Shown piece after piece: positions 6,211 through 14,201 of a stretch of 14,601 nucleotides of DNA. How positions within the stretch are numbered: the stretch's first letter is position 1; every line of letters starts with the position of its first letter. The DNA is taken from positions 1 to 14,601 of the forward strand of contig SKRJ01000448.1 of NCBI GenBank assembly GCA_007118555.1. Reading direction: 5' to 3'. The notes under the pieces were generated by a model that searched no databases, was not told the DNA's origin, and saw only the letters and a list, made by a program, of their open reading frames with translations. The translations under genes and the position numbers were made by a program. Source of the stretch: Anaerolineae bacterium. Its GTDB lineage: Bacteria > Chloroflexota > Anaerolineae > UBA1429.

Positions 6211-6867
6211 TTATACCAGCAACGGCTGGACGGCTTCACGGATCTCGGCGCCCACCGCCTCGGGCGCTTGCTCTCCGTCGATATCGACGAGCACGCCTTT
6301 GACGCGGTAGTAATCCTGCAGGGGCGCGGTCTGCTCCTGATAGACACGGATGCGGCGCAACTGTGTCTCGCGGTTGTCATCCTCGCGCTGAAAGAGCGCA
6401 CCGCCGCACTTGTCACAGACGCCCTCGACCTTTTCGGGGCTGAACAGCCGATGATAGATCTCGCCGCATTGCGAGCAGGTCCACCGACCGGCCAGCCGCT
6501 CCAGCAGCACATCCTCTCCGACCTCGATATTAAGCACCGTATCCACTTGGCGCCCCATCTCGGCCAAAAGCTCATCCAACGCCTCGGCCTGGGCCACGGT
6601 GCGGGGGAACCCGTCAAAGACCACCCCGTTGGCGCAATCGGGCTGCGCGATGCGGTCCGCCACCATGCCGATGGTGACCTCATCGGGCACCAGCTCGCCC
6701 CGGTCCATGTAGACCTTGGCCTGTTTGCCCAGCTCGGTCTCTTGCGAGAGGTTGGCGCGGAATAGATCGCCGCTCGAAACCCTCGGCAAGGGAAGCCATT
6801 CCGCCATCAGTTCGCCCTGTGTCCCTTTGCCTGCGCCGGGACCGCCCAACAGGATAATGTCAACCAT
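6211..6867 (-). CDS. adk: Adenylate kinase with zinc-binding LID
   Basis: A 218-residue adenylate kinase, which interconverts ATP + AMP and two ADP. It shows the P-loop GGPGAGKGT (8-16), the AMP-site DGFPRT (85-90) and a long-form LID domain. Four LID cysteines, C131, C134, C151 and C154, form a structural zinc site as in Gram-positive enzymes. The start is ATG with GAGGT about 6 nt upstream. It follows secY by only 4 nt, the usual secY-adk-map order. A promoter for the next gene begins right after its stop codon. Confidence 0.97.
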   Translation of the reverse strand: MVDIILLGGPGAGKGTQGELMAEWLPLPRVSSGDLFRANLSQETELGKQAKVYMDRGELVPDEVTIGMVADRIAQPDCANGVVFDGFPRTVAQAEALDELLAEMGRQVDTVLNIEVGEDVLLERLAGRWTCSQCGEIYHRLFSPEKVEGVCDKCGGALFQREDDNRETQLRRIRVYQEQTAPLQDYYRVKGVLVDIDGEQAPEAVGAEIREAVQPLLV

Positions 6868-6871
6868 GACC

Positions 6872-8176
6872 TTACCTCATCCTCCGAATAAAGCCCTCAT
6901 AGTGCCGCATCAGCAACTGGGCCTCGAGCTGCTTCATGGTATCCAGCACCACACCCACCACAATCAGCAGACCGGTGCTGGTGAGCAGCATCTCGCCCGT
7001 CCCCACGAACAACTGTACCAGAAACGGCATGATGGCGATCAGCCCCAAGAAGAGGGCGCCCACCATCGTGATACGCCGTACGATACCGTGCAAGTAATCG
7101 GCGGTACGGGCCCCAGGCCGAATGCCGGGCACAAACCCGCCCTGCCGCCGCAGCGTCTCTGGCAGATCCTGCTGCTGAAAGATAATGTCGGTGTAAAAGT
7201 AGGTGAACCCTACCACCAGCAAAAAGTAAAAGAGCCAGTAGAGCACACCCTCGGAATCGAACATGGTTGCCACGACGCCGGCGATGCCGCTCAGAAAAGC
7301 AATATCCGAGCCCACAAAGTAGCTGGCCACCACACCGGGCAACATGATGATCGAGACGGCAAAGATCAGCGGGATCATGCCGGCCGAGTTGACCTGCAGC
7401 GGGATATGGGTGCTCTGGCCGCCATAGATGCGGTTGCCGCGCACACGCTTGGCATAGTGCACCGGAACGCGCCGCTGCCCCTCGTGCACCAGCACGATGC
7501 CCACCACAGTCACGGCCGTGATGGCGGCAAAGACGATGATCAGCAACGGGCTGGTGATCCACATCTGCGCCAGCCGCTGCGGGATGCCCGAGATGATGCC
7601 ACCAAAGATGATCAGCGAGATACCGTTGCCAATACCATCCTCATCGATCAACTGACCGAGCCAGATGGCCAGCATGGTGCCTGCCGTCAGGGTGAGCAGC
7701 GTAGCAATCGTGGGCAGAACCATGCCCGGCCGAAAGCCAAAGTTCGCGATCACCGCGACCCCACCGCCGGCCGCCTGTGCCAGCAGCGTGGTCTGCCCAA
7801 AGCCGTGCAGGGCGGCCAGAGGAATCGTCAAAAGCATGGTGTACTGATTCATCTTTTCCCGGCCGGCCTCGCCCTCTTTGTTGAGCTGGTTGAGGGCCGG
7901 GACAATCGGAGCCAATAGCTGCAAGACAATCTGGGCCGTAATGTAGGGATAGACCCCCATCGCCATCACGGAAAAGTTGGACATGGCGCCGCCCGAGAAC
8001 ATATCCAACAGCCCCAGCAACTGGTTCTGCTGGAACACGAAACGCAGAGCCTCCCGATCGACGCCCGGAATCGGCACATGCGCCGCAAACCGGTAGATCA
8101 CCAGGATCACCAGTGTAAAGACGATCTTTTTGCGTAGATCCGGCAGCCGAAAGGCATTAGCGACTGCTTGCAGCAT
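6872..8176 (-). CDS. secY: Preprotein translocase subunit SecY
   Basis: A 434-residue membrane protein, the channel of the Sec translocon, with about ten hydrophobic helices. The N-terminus (LPDLRKKIVFTLVILVIYRF) leads into HVPIPGVD. Conserved loops include YGGQSTHIPLQVNSAGMIP in the middle, and RRQGGFVPGIRPG about 85 residues from the C-terminus, the cytoplasmic region that meets SecA and the ribosome. Length is normal. The ATG start has TGGAG about 6 nt upstream. It follows rplO after 71 nt, a gap that contains a hairpin, and is followed closely by adk. Confidence 0.97.
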   Translation of the reverse strand: MLQAVANAFRLPDLRKKIVFTLVILVIYRFAAHVPIPGVDREALRFVFQQNQLLGLLDMFSGGAMSNFSVMAMGVYPYITAQIVLQLLAPIVPALNQLNKEGEAGREKMNQYTMLLTIPLAALHGFGQTTLLAQAAGGGVAVIANFGFRPGMVLPTIATLLTLTAGTMLAIWLGQLIDEDGIGNGISLIIFGGIISGIPQRLAQMWITSPLLIIVFAAITAVTVVGIVLVHEGQRRVPVHYAKRVRGNRIYGGQSTHIPLQVNSAGMIPLIFAVSIIMLPGVVASYFVGSDIAFLSGIAGVVATMFDSEGVLYWLFYFLLVVGFTYFYTDIIFQQQDLPETLRRQGGFVPGIRPGARTADYLHGIVRRITMVGALFLGLIAIMPFLVQLFVGTGEMLLTSTGLLIVVGVVLDTMKQLEAQLLMRHYEGFIRRMR

Positions 8177-8220
8177 CTCTTACTCCATTCGCTCCTCGGC
8201 GGGCAGGCGCACAGGAAACA

Positions 8221-8248
8221 GGGTGTCAGGCCTGAGCCTGAACAACCC
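8221..8248 (-). promoter_or_regulatory. Hairpin in the rplO-secY gap
   Basis: GGGT and TCAGGC (8221-8231) pair with GCCTGA and ACCC (8236-8248), giving 6 bp closed by a 4-nt loop plus 4 outer pairs across a 1/3 internal loop. The structure begins at the last base of the rplO stop codon. In RNA it is followed by UGUUUCCUGU, only modestly U-rich. It may cause pausing or partial termination and so lower secY output relative to the ribosomal proteins. Confidence 0.4.
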
Positions 8249-8700
8249 TATTCCTGGTTCAACTCGACCGCCGTGCCGCCCGCGGCCTCGATCTTGGACC
8301 GCGCGGCTTCGGAGAACTTGTTAGCTTCAATCGTGAGCGCATGCAAGAGATCACCCTGGGCCAGGACCTTGATCGGCATGCTGCGCTTTTTCACCAGGCC
8401 AGCCTGGAGCAGCAGCTCCTGGGTGACGACGGTTCCCTCGGGGAACACCTCAAGGGCGCCCACGTTTACCACAGAATACTCGACACGATTGATGTTACGG
8501 AATCCGCGCTTGAACGCCAGACGCCTCACCAGAGGCAACTGACCTCCCTCAAAGTAGGGCTTGCCGCCACGGCCCGAGCGGGACTTTTGTCCCTTGGTGC
8601 CGTATCCGGCGGTCTTGCCCTGACCGGCAGCAATGCCACGGCCCTTGCGCTTGCGAGGGCGCTTGGCGCCTTCGGGTTGGCGCAACTCGTGCAGTTTCAT
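8248..8700 (-). CDS. rplO: 50S ribosomal protein L15
   Basis: A 150-residue L15, a late-assembling 50S protein. The N-terminus [14 protein letters not shown] leads into the basic glycine-rich arm with [29 protein letters not shown] sequence, [17 protein letters not shown], and a C-terminal [15 protein letters not shown]. Length is usual. The ATG overlaps the TGA of rpmD in an ATGA junction, with AGAGGT about 6 nt upstream inside rpmD, so the two are coupled. Confidence 0.97.
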   Translation of the reverse strand: MKLHELRQPEGAKRPRKRKGRGIAAGQGKTAGYGTKGQKSRSGRGGKPYFEGGQLPLVRRLAFKRGFRNINRVEYSVVNVGALEVFPEGTVVTQELLLQAGLVKKRSMPIKVLAQGDLLHALTIEANKFSEAARSKIEAAGGTAVELNQE

Positions 8701-8888
8701 TCTTCTACCTCTTCTACCGTAACCAGGTGCTGCACCCGGTCTATCATACCACGGATCGGCTGGGTATCCTCTTGCTTGACCGAGTCCCCCAAGCGGCGCA
8801 GCCCCAGCGCACGGATGGTACGCTTCTGCCTTACATTATAACCGATCGCACTCTTGACGTACGTGATACGTAGCAACTTAGTCGGCAT
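8697..8888 (-). CDS. rpmD: 50S ribosomal protein L30
   Basis: A 63-residue L30 of ordinary bacterial length. It starts [20 protein letters not shown], with the typical [12 protein letters not shown] core (27-38) and a C-terminal VQHLVTVEE. Its start lies 11 nt inside the end of rpsE and its stop overlaps the start of rplO, so it is held in a tight rpsE-rpmD-rplO coupling chain. GGAGGGTGA precedes the ATG. Confidence 0.95.
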   Translation of the reverse strand: MPTKLLRITYVKSAIGYNVRQKRTIRALGLRRLGDSVKQEDTQPIRGMIDRVQHLVTVEEVEE

Positions 8889-9420
8889 CGGACGTCACCC
8901 TCCAGGGCGGCAAGAGCTCATCCATGGTCTTGCCACGCATCTCGGCCCGCTCGGCGAAATCATTGAGCGATTGCAGCCCCTCAAAGGTAGCCATGACCAC
9001 ATTGAACACATTGTCACTACCGAGCGACTTGCTCAATACGTCATGAATCCCGGCGGCCTCGACGACGGCGCGCACACCGCCGCCCGCAATCACGCCCGTA
9101 CCGGGCGATGCCGGCTTGAGCAGCACCTTGGCAGCACTATACTCCATCAGAACATCATGCGGGATCGTGCGCCCAAACAGCGGGATCTCGACCATGTTGT
9201 TCTTGGCGCGTTCCACGCCCTTGCGAATGGCACCCGGGACGTCACGGGCCTTGCCAATTCCTACGCCCACGCGACCGTTGCCATCGCCTACCACAACCAA
9301 CACGCGAAAGCCAAAGCGCCGTCCACCTTTGACCACCTTGGCCACGCGATCGATGCTGACGATGCGCTCTTGCAGCTCTTCGCCGTCGCCGTCTCTGTCG
9401 TATCGATTCCTATCGCTCAT
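8878..9420 (-). CDS. rpsE: 30S ribosomal protein S5
   Basis: A 180-residue S5, involved in decoding fidelity and mRNA entry. The double-stranded RNA-binding domain is seen as [19 protein letters not shown] (20-38) and [17 protein letters not shown] (42-58). The second domain has [21 protein letters not shown] sequence around 103-119. The frame is open back to a GTG at 9462, but the ATG at 9420 is preferred because GGGGAGA lies about 6 nt before it and because it leaves the usual short N-terminal tail. The gap to rplR is then 56 nt. Confidence 0.95.
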   Translation of the reverse strand: MSDRNRYDRDGDGEELQERIVSIDRVAKVVKGGRRFGFRVLVVVGDGNGRVGVGIGKARDVPGAIRKGVERAKNNMVEIPLFGRTIPHDVLMEYSAAKVLLKPASPGTGVIAGGGVRAVVEAAGIHDVLSKSLGSDNVFNVVMATFEGLQSLNDFAERAEMRGKTMDELLPPWRVTSDAD

Positions 9421-9476
9421 AGAGTCTCCCCTTGCTGTCGCCACCATCAGGCGGCGGAACACCTATGCGGCAAAGG

Positions 9477-9845
9477 CTAGAATTCGAGCCCAGCCTCACG
9501 CGCAGCCTCGGCCAAAGCCTTGACACGCCCATGATATTGATATCCACCGCGATCGAACACCACCGTCGTGACCCCGGCCTCCTGCGCACGATCTGCAATA
9601 AGGCTGCCGACCAGCTTGGCCGACTCGGTCTTGCTGAGCCCCGCGATCTGGCCGCTCACTTCCTGGTCCAACGTCGAGGCTGAAGCCAGGGTGTGCCCCT
9701 CTGTATCATCGATCACCTGGGCATAGATGTGCCGCAGGCTGCGAAACACATTCAGACGCGGCCTGTCGCTGGTGCCCTGGATCTTTTTGCGAACGCGACG
9801 ATGTCTGCGAACACGTGCATTACGAACTTGCTGTACTGTACTCAC
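9477..9845 (-). CDS. rplR: 50S ribosomal protein L18
   Basis: A 122-residue L18, which binds 5S rRNA in the central protuberance. It has the basic N-terminal arm [20 protein letters not shown], then [17 protein letters not shown], and the conserved C-terminal [24 protein letters not shown]. The start is GTG and overlaps the TGA of rplF in a GTGA junction, with GGAGG 6 nt upstream. A shortened copy of this junction appears in front of rpsH. Confidence 0.97.
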   Translation of the reverse strand: MSTVQQVRNARVRRHRRVRKKIQGTSDRPRLNVFRSLRHIYAQVIDDTEGHTLASASTLDQEVSGQIAGLSKTESAKLVGSLIADRAQEAGVTTVVFDRGGYQYHGRVKALAEAAREAGLEF

Positions 9846-10396
9846 CGTGTGCCTCCAACCCTTCCGGCCTTGCCTGCCTTGCGCCGGATGACCTCGTTCT
9901 CATAAGCAATCCCTTTGCCCTGATAGGGCTCGGGCTTGCGTACGGCACGGATGCGGGCTGCCATCTCACCGACCAGCTCTTTGTTGTTGCCGGACACCGA
10001 GATGGTGCGTCCGCTGCGGTCTACCTCGAACGTGATCCCCTCGGGGGCCTCGATATGCACAGGGTGGCTGTAGCCGACCTGGAGCGTCAGGGTGCTGCCC
10101 TGCACCTCTCCACGAAAGCCCACACCATTGATAACAAGCCGCTTGGTGAATCCCTCGGTGACACCGGTGACCATGTTGGCCAGCAGCGACCGGGTCAGCC
10201 CATGCAGAGCCTTGTTCTGATTCGAGTCATCAGGCCGCTTGACGATCATCTCTCCGTCGACAAGCTCAACCTGCATATTCGGGTGCACTTCGTGGGCCAA
10301 AGCGCCCCGAGGCCCCTGCACTGTGACTCGTTGCCCTTCTATGCCCACCTGCACCTGATCCGGCACAGCGATGGGCATCTTGCCAATTCTAGACAC
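9842..10396 (-). CDS. rplF: 50S ribosomal protein L6
   Basis: A 184-residue L6, near the factor-binding region of the 50S. It begins [16 protein letters not shown] after the initiator, carries VQGPRG and the second-domain VGYSHP, and ends with [26 protein letters not shown] sequence. The start is the GTG at 10396, which has GGGAGGT about 7 nt upstream; the in-frame ATG at 10462 lies inside rpsH and adds residues foreign to L6. With this start the genes rpsH and rplF are 37 nt apart. Its stop overlaps the rplR start. Confidence 0.95.
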   Translation of the reverse strand: MSRIGKMPIAVPDQVQVGIEGQRVTVQGPRGALAHEVHPNMQVELVDGEMIVKRPDDSNQNKALHGLTRSLLANMVTGVTEGFTKRLVINGVGFRGEVQGSTLTLQVGYSHPVHIEAPEGITFEVDRSGRTISVSGNNKELVGEMAARIRAVRKPEPYQGKGIAYENEVIRRKAGKAGRVGGTR

Positions 10397-10433
10397 TATA
10401 ACTACCTCCCGCTCGGCCACGCCAAGCTGGCGA

Positions 10434-10832
10434 TCACCAAACTTCGCAGAGAACCTCACCACCTACCCCAAGCCGACGGGCCGAGCGTCCGGAGAGCACT
10501 CCCTTGGGTGTGGAAAGAATCACGGTCCCCAAACCATAGCGAATCCAAGGGATATCGCTCTTGCCGGTGTAGACGCGACGGCCGGGCTTGCTTACGCGCG
10601 TGAGCCCCTGAATCAGCGGCTCCTGGTCGCGCGTGTACTTGAGATATACACGCAACATGGGAAAGCGCCCATCCCGAACGACATCGAACCGATCGATATA
10701 GCCCTCTTCTTGAAGCACATGGGCCACAGCCTGCTTCATACGAGAGTGCGGAATGAGCACATACCGGCGGCGCACCGCCTGGCCGTTCCGAATCCGCGTA
10801 AGCATGTCGGAAATAGGGTCAGTTGAATTCAT
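10434..10832 (-). CDS. rpsH: 30S ribosomal protein S8
   Basis: A 132-residue S8, a primary 16S rRNA binder and the translational repressor of the spc operon in E. coli. It starts MNSTDPISDMLTRIRNGQ, has the middle QEEGYIDRF-type segment, and ends with the signature STPKGVLSGRSARRLGVGGEVLCEVW. The ATG is preceded by GAGGGAG about 9 nt away. The 111-nt gap before it is unusual: it holds a 9-bp hairpin, a repeated 11-mer and a 12-codon mini-ORF ending on the base before this ATG. Confidence 0.97.
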   Translation of the reverse strand: MNSTDPISDMLTRIRNGQAVRRRYVLIPHSRMKQAVAHVLQEEGYIDRFDVVRDGRFPMLRVYLKYTRDQEPLIQGLTRVSKPGRRVYTGKSDIPWIRYGLGTVILSTPKGVLSGRSARRLGVGGEVLCEVW

Positions 10833-10871
10833 CTACAGAAACTCCCTCTTGAACTCGATGGTACCAGCCAC
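10833..10871 (-). other. Possible 12-codon leader ORF abutting rpsH
   Basis: GTG at 10869-10871 opens a frame of 12 codons, read as VAGTIEFKREFL if translated literally, ending in TAG directly before the rpsH ATG. The Shine-Dalgarno site of rpsH lies within it. Its own start has only AAGG about 6 nt upstream. The region around its start is a shortened match to the rplF-rplR junction. It may be chance. Confidence 0.25.
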
Positions 10872-10931
10872 CGTGTGCCTTGCCTGCCGAGGGTCGGCTG
10901 GCTGCACCGCGCGGCAGCCGACCAGCCACCG
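10863..10931. repeat. 11-bp direct repeat flanking a hairpin in the rpsN-rpsH gap
   Basis: ACCAGCCACCG occurs at 10863-10873 and again at 10921-10931, 58 nt apart. Between and overlapping them is a 9-bp inverted repeat, GGTCGGCTG (10892-10900) and CAGCCGACC (10915-10923), with a 14-nt loop. The gap is 111 nt in a cluster where most gaps are under 60 nt. Confidence 0.6.
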
Positions 10932-10943
10932 CCACAGGATGCG

Positions 10944-11126
10944 CTACCAACTCGACTTGACGACGCCCGGGATCTTGCCCTCCATGGCAAGCTCGCGGAA
11001 GCAAATCCTGCACAAGTCGAACCTGCGCATATAGCCTCGGGGCCTGCCGCATCGAGAGCAGCGATTGCGCACGCGCACCTGATATTTGCGGCGCTTTTCT
11101 CGTGCGATCATTGACTTTTTCGCCAC
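10944..11126 (-). CDS. rpsN: 30S ribosomal protein S14 type Z (zinc-binding)
   Basis: A 60-residue short-form S14 of the 30S head. Zinc ligands C23, C26, C39 and C42 are present in CSRCGRP and [10 protein letters not shown], and the C-terminus IPGVVKSSW is typical. The start is GTG ([10 protein letters not shown]), with GGGAGAGGT close upstream. It lies 50 nt after rplE. The longer zinc-free type of S14 is not in this window. Confidence 0.97.
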   Translation of the reverse strand: MAKKSMIAREKRRKYQVRVRNRCSRCGRPRGYMRRFDLCRICFRELAMEGKIPGVVKSSW

Positions 11127-11176
11127 TATACCTCTCCCATTCTTGCAAATGCGGCGATCGTTACTACTGACGACAA

Positions 11177-11737
11177 CTATGCGACGGCGCGCTCACGGGC
11201 GGGCACAAAAGGCATGCCCATCAACTCGAGCAGCCGCCGAGCCTCTTCGTCGGTCTCGGCCGTGGTCACGATCGTGATCGACATGCCGCGAATCTTGTCG
11301 ATCTCGTCGTAATCAACCTCGAGGAACACCAACTGCTCTGTCAGCCCCAGCGTATAGTTGCCGCGCCCATCGAACGATGTACGCGAGACGCCGCGAAAGT
11401 CGCGCTGGCGGGGCAATGCGATATTGATCAAGCGATCCAGCAGGCCCCACATGCGCTGGCCGCGCACCGTGGCCTTGACGCCAATGGGGTTCCCTTCGCG
11501 CAGCTTGAAATTGGCGATAGACTTGCGCGCCCGCGTGATGATCGGCTTTTGCCCCGTGATCTTGAGCATGTCGCGGCTGGCATTCTCCAGCGCGTTCGGG
11601 TTCTGCAGCGCCTCGCCCAGACCAATATTGACTACGATCTTTTCCAGACGAGGAACCTGCATCGCGCTCGAATAGCCAAACTCCTCTATCATCTGAGGGG
11701 CGATCTCTTCCCTGTATCTTTGCATTAGATGATGCAT
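11177..11737 (-). CDS. rplE: 50S ribosomal protein L5
   Basis: A 186-residue L5, which binds 5S rRNA and contacts the 30S head. It shows [15 protein letters not shown] near the start, [16 protein letters not shown] (28-43), the [26 protein letters not shown] block and RDFRGVS. The ATG at 11737 is chosen because GGGGAG lies 8 nt before it; the frame stays open 11 codons further, and another ATG lies four codons inside. It follows rplX by 47 nt. Confidence 0.96.
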   Translation of the reverse strand: MHHLMQRYREEIAPQMIEEFGYSSAMQVPRLEKIVVNIGLGEALQNPNALENASRDMLKITGQKPIITRARKSIANFKLREGNPIGVKATVRGQRMWGLLDRLINIALPRQRDFRGVSRTSFDGRGNYTLGLTEQLVFLEVDYDEIDKIRGMSITIVTTAETDEEARRLLELMGMPFVPARERAVA

Positions 11738-11784
11738 ATTTCCATCTCCCCAAGCTTGCGCGTCACGCATCCGGCGCCTGCGCG

Positions 11785-12096
11785 CTAGTCAACCACTTCT
11801 TCGCACTTTTTGCAGATGCGCCGCTTGCCATCCTCAGAAACCTCATAGCCGACGCGTGTCGGCTGGTTGCACCCAGGGCAAACCAGCATCACGTTCGACA
11901 CATGCAGCGGGGCCTCGATCTCGATGATGCCCGGCTCGGTGCGCATGTTGGCCGTACGCCGCTGATGCTTGCGCATAACCTTGATGCCCGACACGATGAT
12001 TTGCTGCGTCCTGGGCATGGCGACACGTACGGTGCCCCGCATCCCTCTGTCGTTACCGCTGATTACCTCGACGGTATCCCCTGCTTTGATCTTCAT
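11785..12096 (-). CDS. rplX: 50S ribosomal protein L24 with C-terminal zinc-ribbon cysteines
   Basis: A 103-residue L24, an assembly initiator of the 50S. The KOW motif is seen as [20 protein letters not shown] (2-21), followed by VMRKHQR (40-46) and the middle block around [13 protein letters not shown]. The C-terminus carries two cysteine pairs, C73/C76 (CPGC) and C95/C98 (CKKC), a probable zinc ribbon that many L24 proteins lack. The ATG at 12096 has GAGGAG 6 nt upstream; the TTG two codons earlier is too close to that site. rplN precedes it by 36 nt. Confidence 0.96.
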   Translation of the reverse strand: MKIKAGDTVEVISGNDRGMRGTVRVAMPRTQQIIVSGIKVMRKHQRRTANMRTEPGIIEIEAPLHVSNVMLVCPGCNQPTRVGYEVSEDGKRRICKKCEEVVD

Positions 12097-12132
12097 TGCC
12101 AACTCCTCAACAATCCGCCGATCCTGTCAGGC

Positions 12133-12501
12133 CTAGAGCACCTCGGGCGATAGCGACACGATTCGCATAAAGCCGGCGTCTCGCAACTCGCGGCCCACCG
12201 GGCCAAAGATGCGCGTCCCGCGAGGGTTCTTTTCGGCATCCAGGATCACTGCGGCGTTATCATCAAAACGCACATACGAGCCGTCTGGACGACCATACTC
12301 TTTGGCTGTCCGCACCACAACGGCGCGCACGACCTCTTTTTTCTTGACCGAGCTTCCCGGCGACGCTTCTTTGACCGATGCGATAATCACATCGCCCACT
12401 CTTGCATAGCGCCGGCGCGTGCCGCCGAGCACCTTGATACACATGATCTCACGTGCACCGGTGTTGTCGGCCACCCTGAGCTTGGTGAATGCCTGAATCA
12501 T
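12133..12501 (-). CDS. rplN: 50S ribosomal protein L14
   Basis: A 122-residue L14, exactly the usual length. Motifs are [20 protein letters not shown] (1-20), KVLGG and RRYARVGD (24-37), and [24 protein letters not shown] at the end. It is the first gene of the spc group, and a 120-nt gap separates it from rpsQ. Its ATG has only a modest GGGG element about 9 nt upstream, weaker than its neighbours. Confidence 0.97.
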   Translation of the reverse strand: MIQAFTKLRVADNTGAREIMCIKVLGGTRRRYARVGDVIIASVKEASPGSSVKKKEVVRAVVVRTAKEYGRPDGSYVRFDDNAAVILDAEKNPRGTRIFGPVGRELRDAGFMRIVSLSPEVL

Positions 12502-12554
12502 GTCCCGTTACCCCACTCTACTAGTCTGAATGTGCCCGCGTGGGCGCTCTTGTC

Positions 12555-12587
12555 CGCCAGGGCGTACGCATGGCGTCCGCGCTGGCG
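12555..12587 (-). promoter_or_regulatory. Hairpin in the rpsQ-rplN gap
   Basis: The 120-nt gap (12502-12621) lies at the S10/spc boundary, where E. coli has the spc promoter. It contains CGCCAG/CTGGCG (12555-12560 and 12582-12587) with an inner GCG/CGC stem after one mismatch, and a separate GCCC-ACGC-GGGC hairpin nearer rplN. No convincing -35/-10 pair is visible. Confidence 0.35.
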
Positions 12588-12621
12588 TGCATGTCTCCTG
12601 AGCTACGTTCCGCGTGCCGTG

Positions 12622-12870
12622 CTATCCGTTCTCGCGGCTCTGATTGGCGATCACACGCCAGGCCTTGCGCCGGCTGATCGGCCTGGACTCTTCGATGATG
12701 ACGAAATCGCCCTCTCGGCACTCTTCGTTCTCATCATGGGCCAGGTACTTTTTGCCGTGGCGCAGCACCTTGCCATACAGCGGATGCATCGTCGTGCGAA
12801 CCACTTCGACCACCACGGTCTTTTGCATCTTGTCGCTGACCACTCGCCCGCTCAACTGTCTACGAGGCAT
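12622..12870 (-). CDS. rpsQ: 30S ribosomal protein S17
   Basis: An 82-residue S17, a primary 16S rRNA binder with an OB fold. Signatures are [18 protein letters not shown] (6-23), [19 protein letters not shown] (29-47) and the conserved [20 protein letters not shown]. The ATG start lies 11 nt inside the end of rpmC, with GGAGGTAGGAG upstream. It is the last gene of the S10 group. Confidence 0.97.
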   Translation of the reverse strand: MPRRQLSGRVVSDKMQKTVVVEVVRTTMHPLYGKVLRHGKKYLAHDENEECREGDFVIIEESRPISRRKAWRVIANQSRENG

Positions 12871-13072
12871 CTCCTACCTCCGCTTCCAACTCGCGCTCGC
12901 GCTGAATCGTCAGGATCTGCGCGATCTCGCGCCGCACGGCCTTTACGCGTCCGGTGTTTTCCAACTGCTTGCTCGCCATCTGAAAGCGCAGGTTGAATCG
13001 CTCCTGATAGAGCTCGTTCAATCGCTGTTCCAGCTCGACGTCCGTCATATCGTGCAGTTCGCTAGCTCTCAT
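12860..13072 (-). CDS. rpmC: 50S ribosomal protein L29
   Basis: A 70-residue helical L29, which lies at the tunnel exit next to L23 and helps recruit trigger factor and SRP. It reads [20 protein letters not shown] at the start, then [20 protein letters not shown] and [13 protein letters not shown]. The ATG overlaps the rplP TGA in an ATGA junction, and the 3' end overlaps rpsQ by 11 nt. Confidence 0.96.
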   Translation of the reverse strand: MRASELHDMTDVELEQRLNELYQERFNLRFQMASKQLENTGRVKAVRREIAQILTIQRERELEAEVGDAS

Positions 13073-13500
13073 TCTGACTCACCCCTGCCGCCCACATCAC
13101 GGGACGCAAAGGCCGTCTTGATGGGCAGCTTTTGCGCAGCGCGCTTGAGGGCATCCCGGGCGGTCGCCTCGTCCACGCCTGCGATCTCGAACATGATCCG
13201 ACCGGGCTTGACGACGGCCACATAGTGGTCCACCGCGCCCTTGCCGCTGCCCATACGGGTCTCGGCCGCGCGCATCGTCACCGGCTTGTCAGGGAAGATG
13301 CGGATCCAGACCTGACCGCTACGGCGCATCACGCGCACGAGCACGCGACGGGCCGCCTCGATCTGGCGGCTGGTGATCCAGGCCGGCTCCAGAGCCTTGA
13401 GCCCATAGTCCCCAAAGTTGATATCGGCGCCGCGCGTCGCTTTGCCCGTCATCCGCCCGCGATGCTGCTTGCGATGTTTCGTCCTCTTTGGCATCAACAT
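13069..13500 (-). CDS. rplP: 50S ribosomal protein L16
   Basis: A 143-residue L16, near the A-site tRNA elbow. It begins with the typical [19 protein letters not shown], then [29 protein letters not shown], and [19 protein letters not shown]. The first ATG is kept because GAGGGAG is about 10 nt before it and MLMPKR is the common L16 beginning; the second ATG, two codons later, is possible. It follows rpsC after 5 nt. Confidence 0.97.
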   Translation of the reverse strand: MLMPKRTKHRKQHRGRMTGKATRGADINFGDYGLKALEPAWITSRQIEAARRVLVRVMRRSGQVWIRIFPDKPVTMRAAETRMGSGKGAVDHYVAVVKPGRIMFEIAGVDEATARDALKRAAQKLPIKTAFASRDVGGRGESE

Positions 13501-13505
13501 TTCTA

Positions 13506-14180
13506 CTATACTCCCTCGACGCTCGCAGCCACCTGCTTTGACTCGGGTAGCACGTCGCCTTTATAGATCCACACCTTGACCCCAATGCGACCAAAGGTGG
13601 TCAACGCTTCTTCGGTAGCGAAATCAATATCTGCCCGGAGCGTATGTAGCGGCACGCGCCCCTCGCGCATCCACTCGCGGCGCGCCATCTCCGCGCCTGA
13701 CAACCGCCCGCTGCACAGCACCTTGATGCCCTGTGCCCCACTTCGCATGGTCCGCTGCACGGCCTGGCGCATTGCGCGCTTGTGCGTCACACGGCGCTCC
13801 AACTGCTCGGCGATGCTCTCGGCCACGACGCGGGCATCGAGATCCACATTGTCGATCTCGACCACGTCCACCCGCATCGATTTGCCACGTATGTCGGTCA
13901 TCGCCTCGAGCGTCTCTTTGAGGGCATTGATGTTGGCCCCCCGACGTCCGATGACCACGCCCGGCTTGGCGGTCACGATGGTGACATTGATCTGCTTGGG
14001 CAGCCGCTGTATCTCGATACGAGAAACCCCTGCGCGCCCCAGGCTCTTGTGCACCTGGTCACGAATCGCGGTGTCCTCCGCCAATAGCCGCGCATACTCT
14101 TCGCCTTCGGCGAACCACTTGGACTCCCAGTCCTTGATGACTCCAAGTCTAAAGCCTGTGGGATGAACTTTACGGCCCAA
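13506..14180 (-). CDS. rpsC: 30S ribosomal protein S3
   Basis: A 224-residue S3, which lines the mRNA entry channel. It begins [14 protein letters not shown] after the initiator, has the KH-domain [11 protein letters not shown] (74-84, GRRG loop at 78-81), [18 protein letters not shown] sequence in the C-terminal domain, and ends with [11 protein letters not shown] before a short tail. The start is TTG, with GGGAGG about 4 nt upstream, and gives the standard N-terminus. It follows rplV by 21 nt. Confidence 0.97.
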   Translation of the reverse strand: MGRKVHPTGFRLGVIKDWESKWFAEGEEYARLLAEDTAIRDQVHKSLGRAGVSRIEIQRLPKQINVTIVTAKPGVVIGRRGANINALKETLEAMTDIRGKSMRVDVVEIDNVDLDARVVAESIAEQLERRVTHKRAMRQAVQRTMRSGAQGIKVLCSGRLSGAEMARREWMREGRVPLHTLRADIDFATEEALTTFGRIGVKVWIYKGDVLPESKQVAASVEGV

Positions 14181-14201
14181 TGTGCCTCCCTATGCCCTTC
14201 T

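Noticed and set aside
6210..6215. TATAAT on the minus strand at the adk stop codon as a second -10 box
   Set aside because: The sequence 17 nt upstream matches the -35 consensus at only about 2 of 6 bases; the TTGACA/TAGAAT pair is far better.
6716..7918. A 400-codon open frame on the plus strand opposite secY and adk
   Set aside because: It is antisense to two clearly conserved genes, is rich in His, Gln and Asp in a way typical of the reverse complement of GC-rich coding DNA, and has no recognisable domain.
9420..9462. Longer rpsE starting at GTG 9462
   Set aside because: No strong ribosome binding site precedes that GTG, and the extra 14 residues are not typical of S5; the ATG at 9420 has GGGGAGA upstream.
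12521..12592. A 23-codon minus-strand frame in the rpsQ-rplN gap
   Set aside because: The only AGGAG is 2 nt from its ATG, too close, and the peptide is an Ala/Arg-rich low-information sequence that fits translated structured GC-rich DNA.
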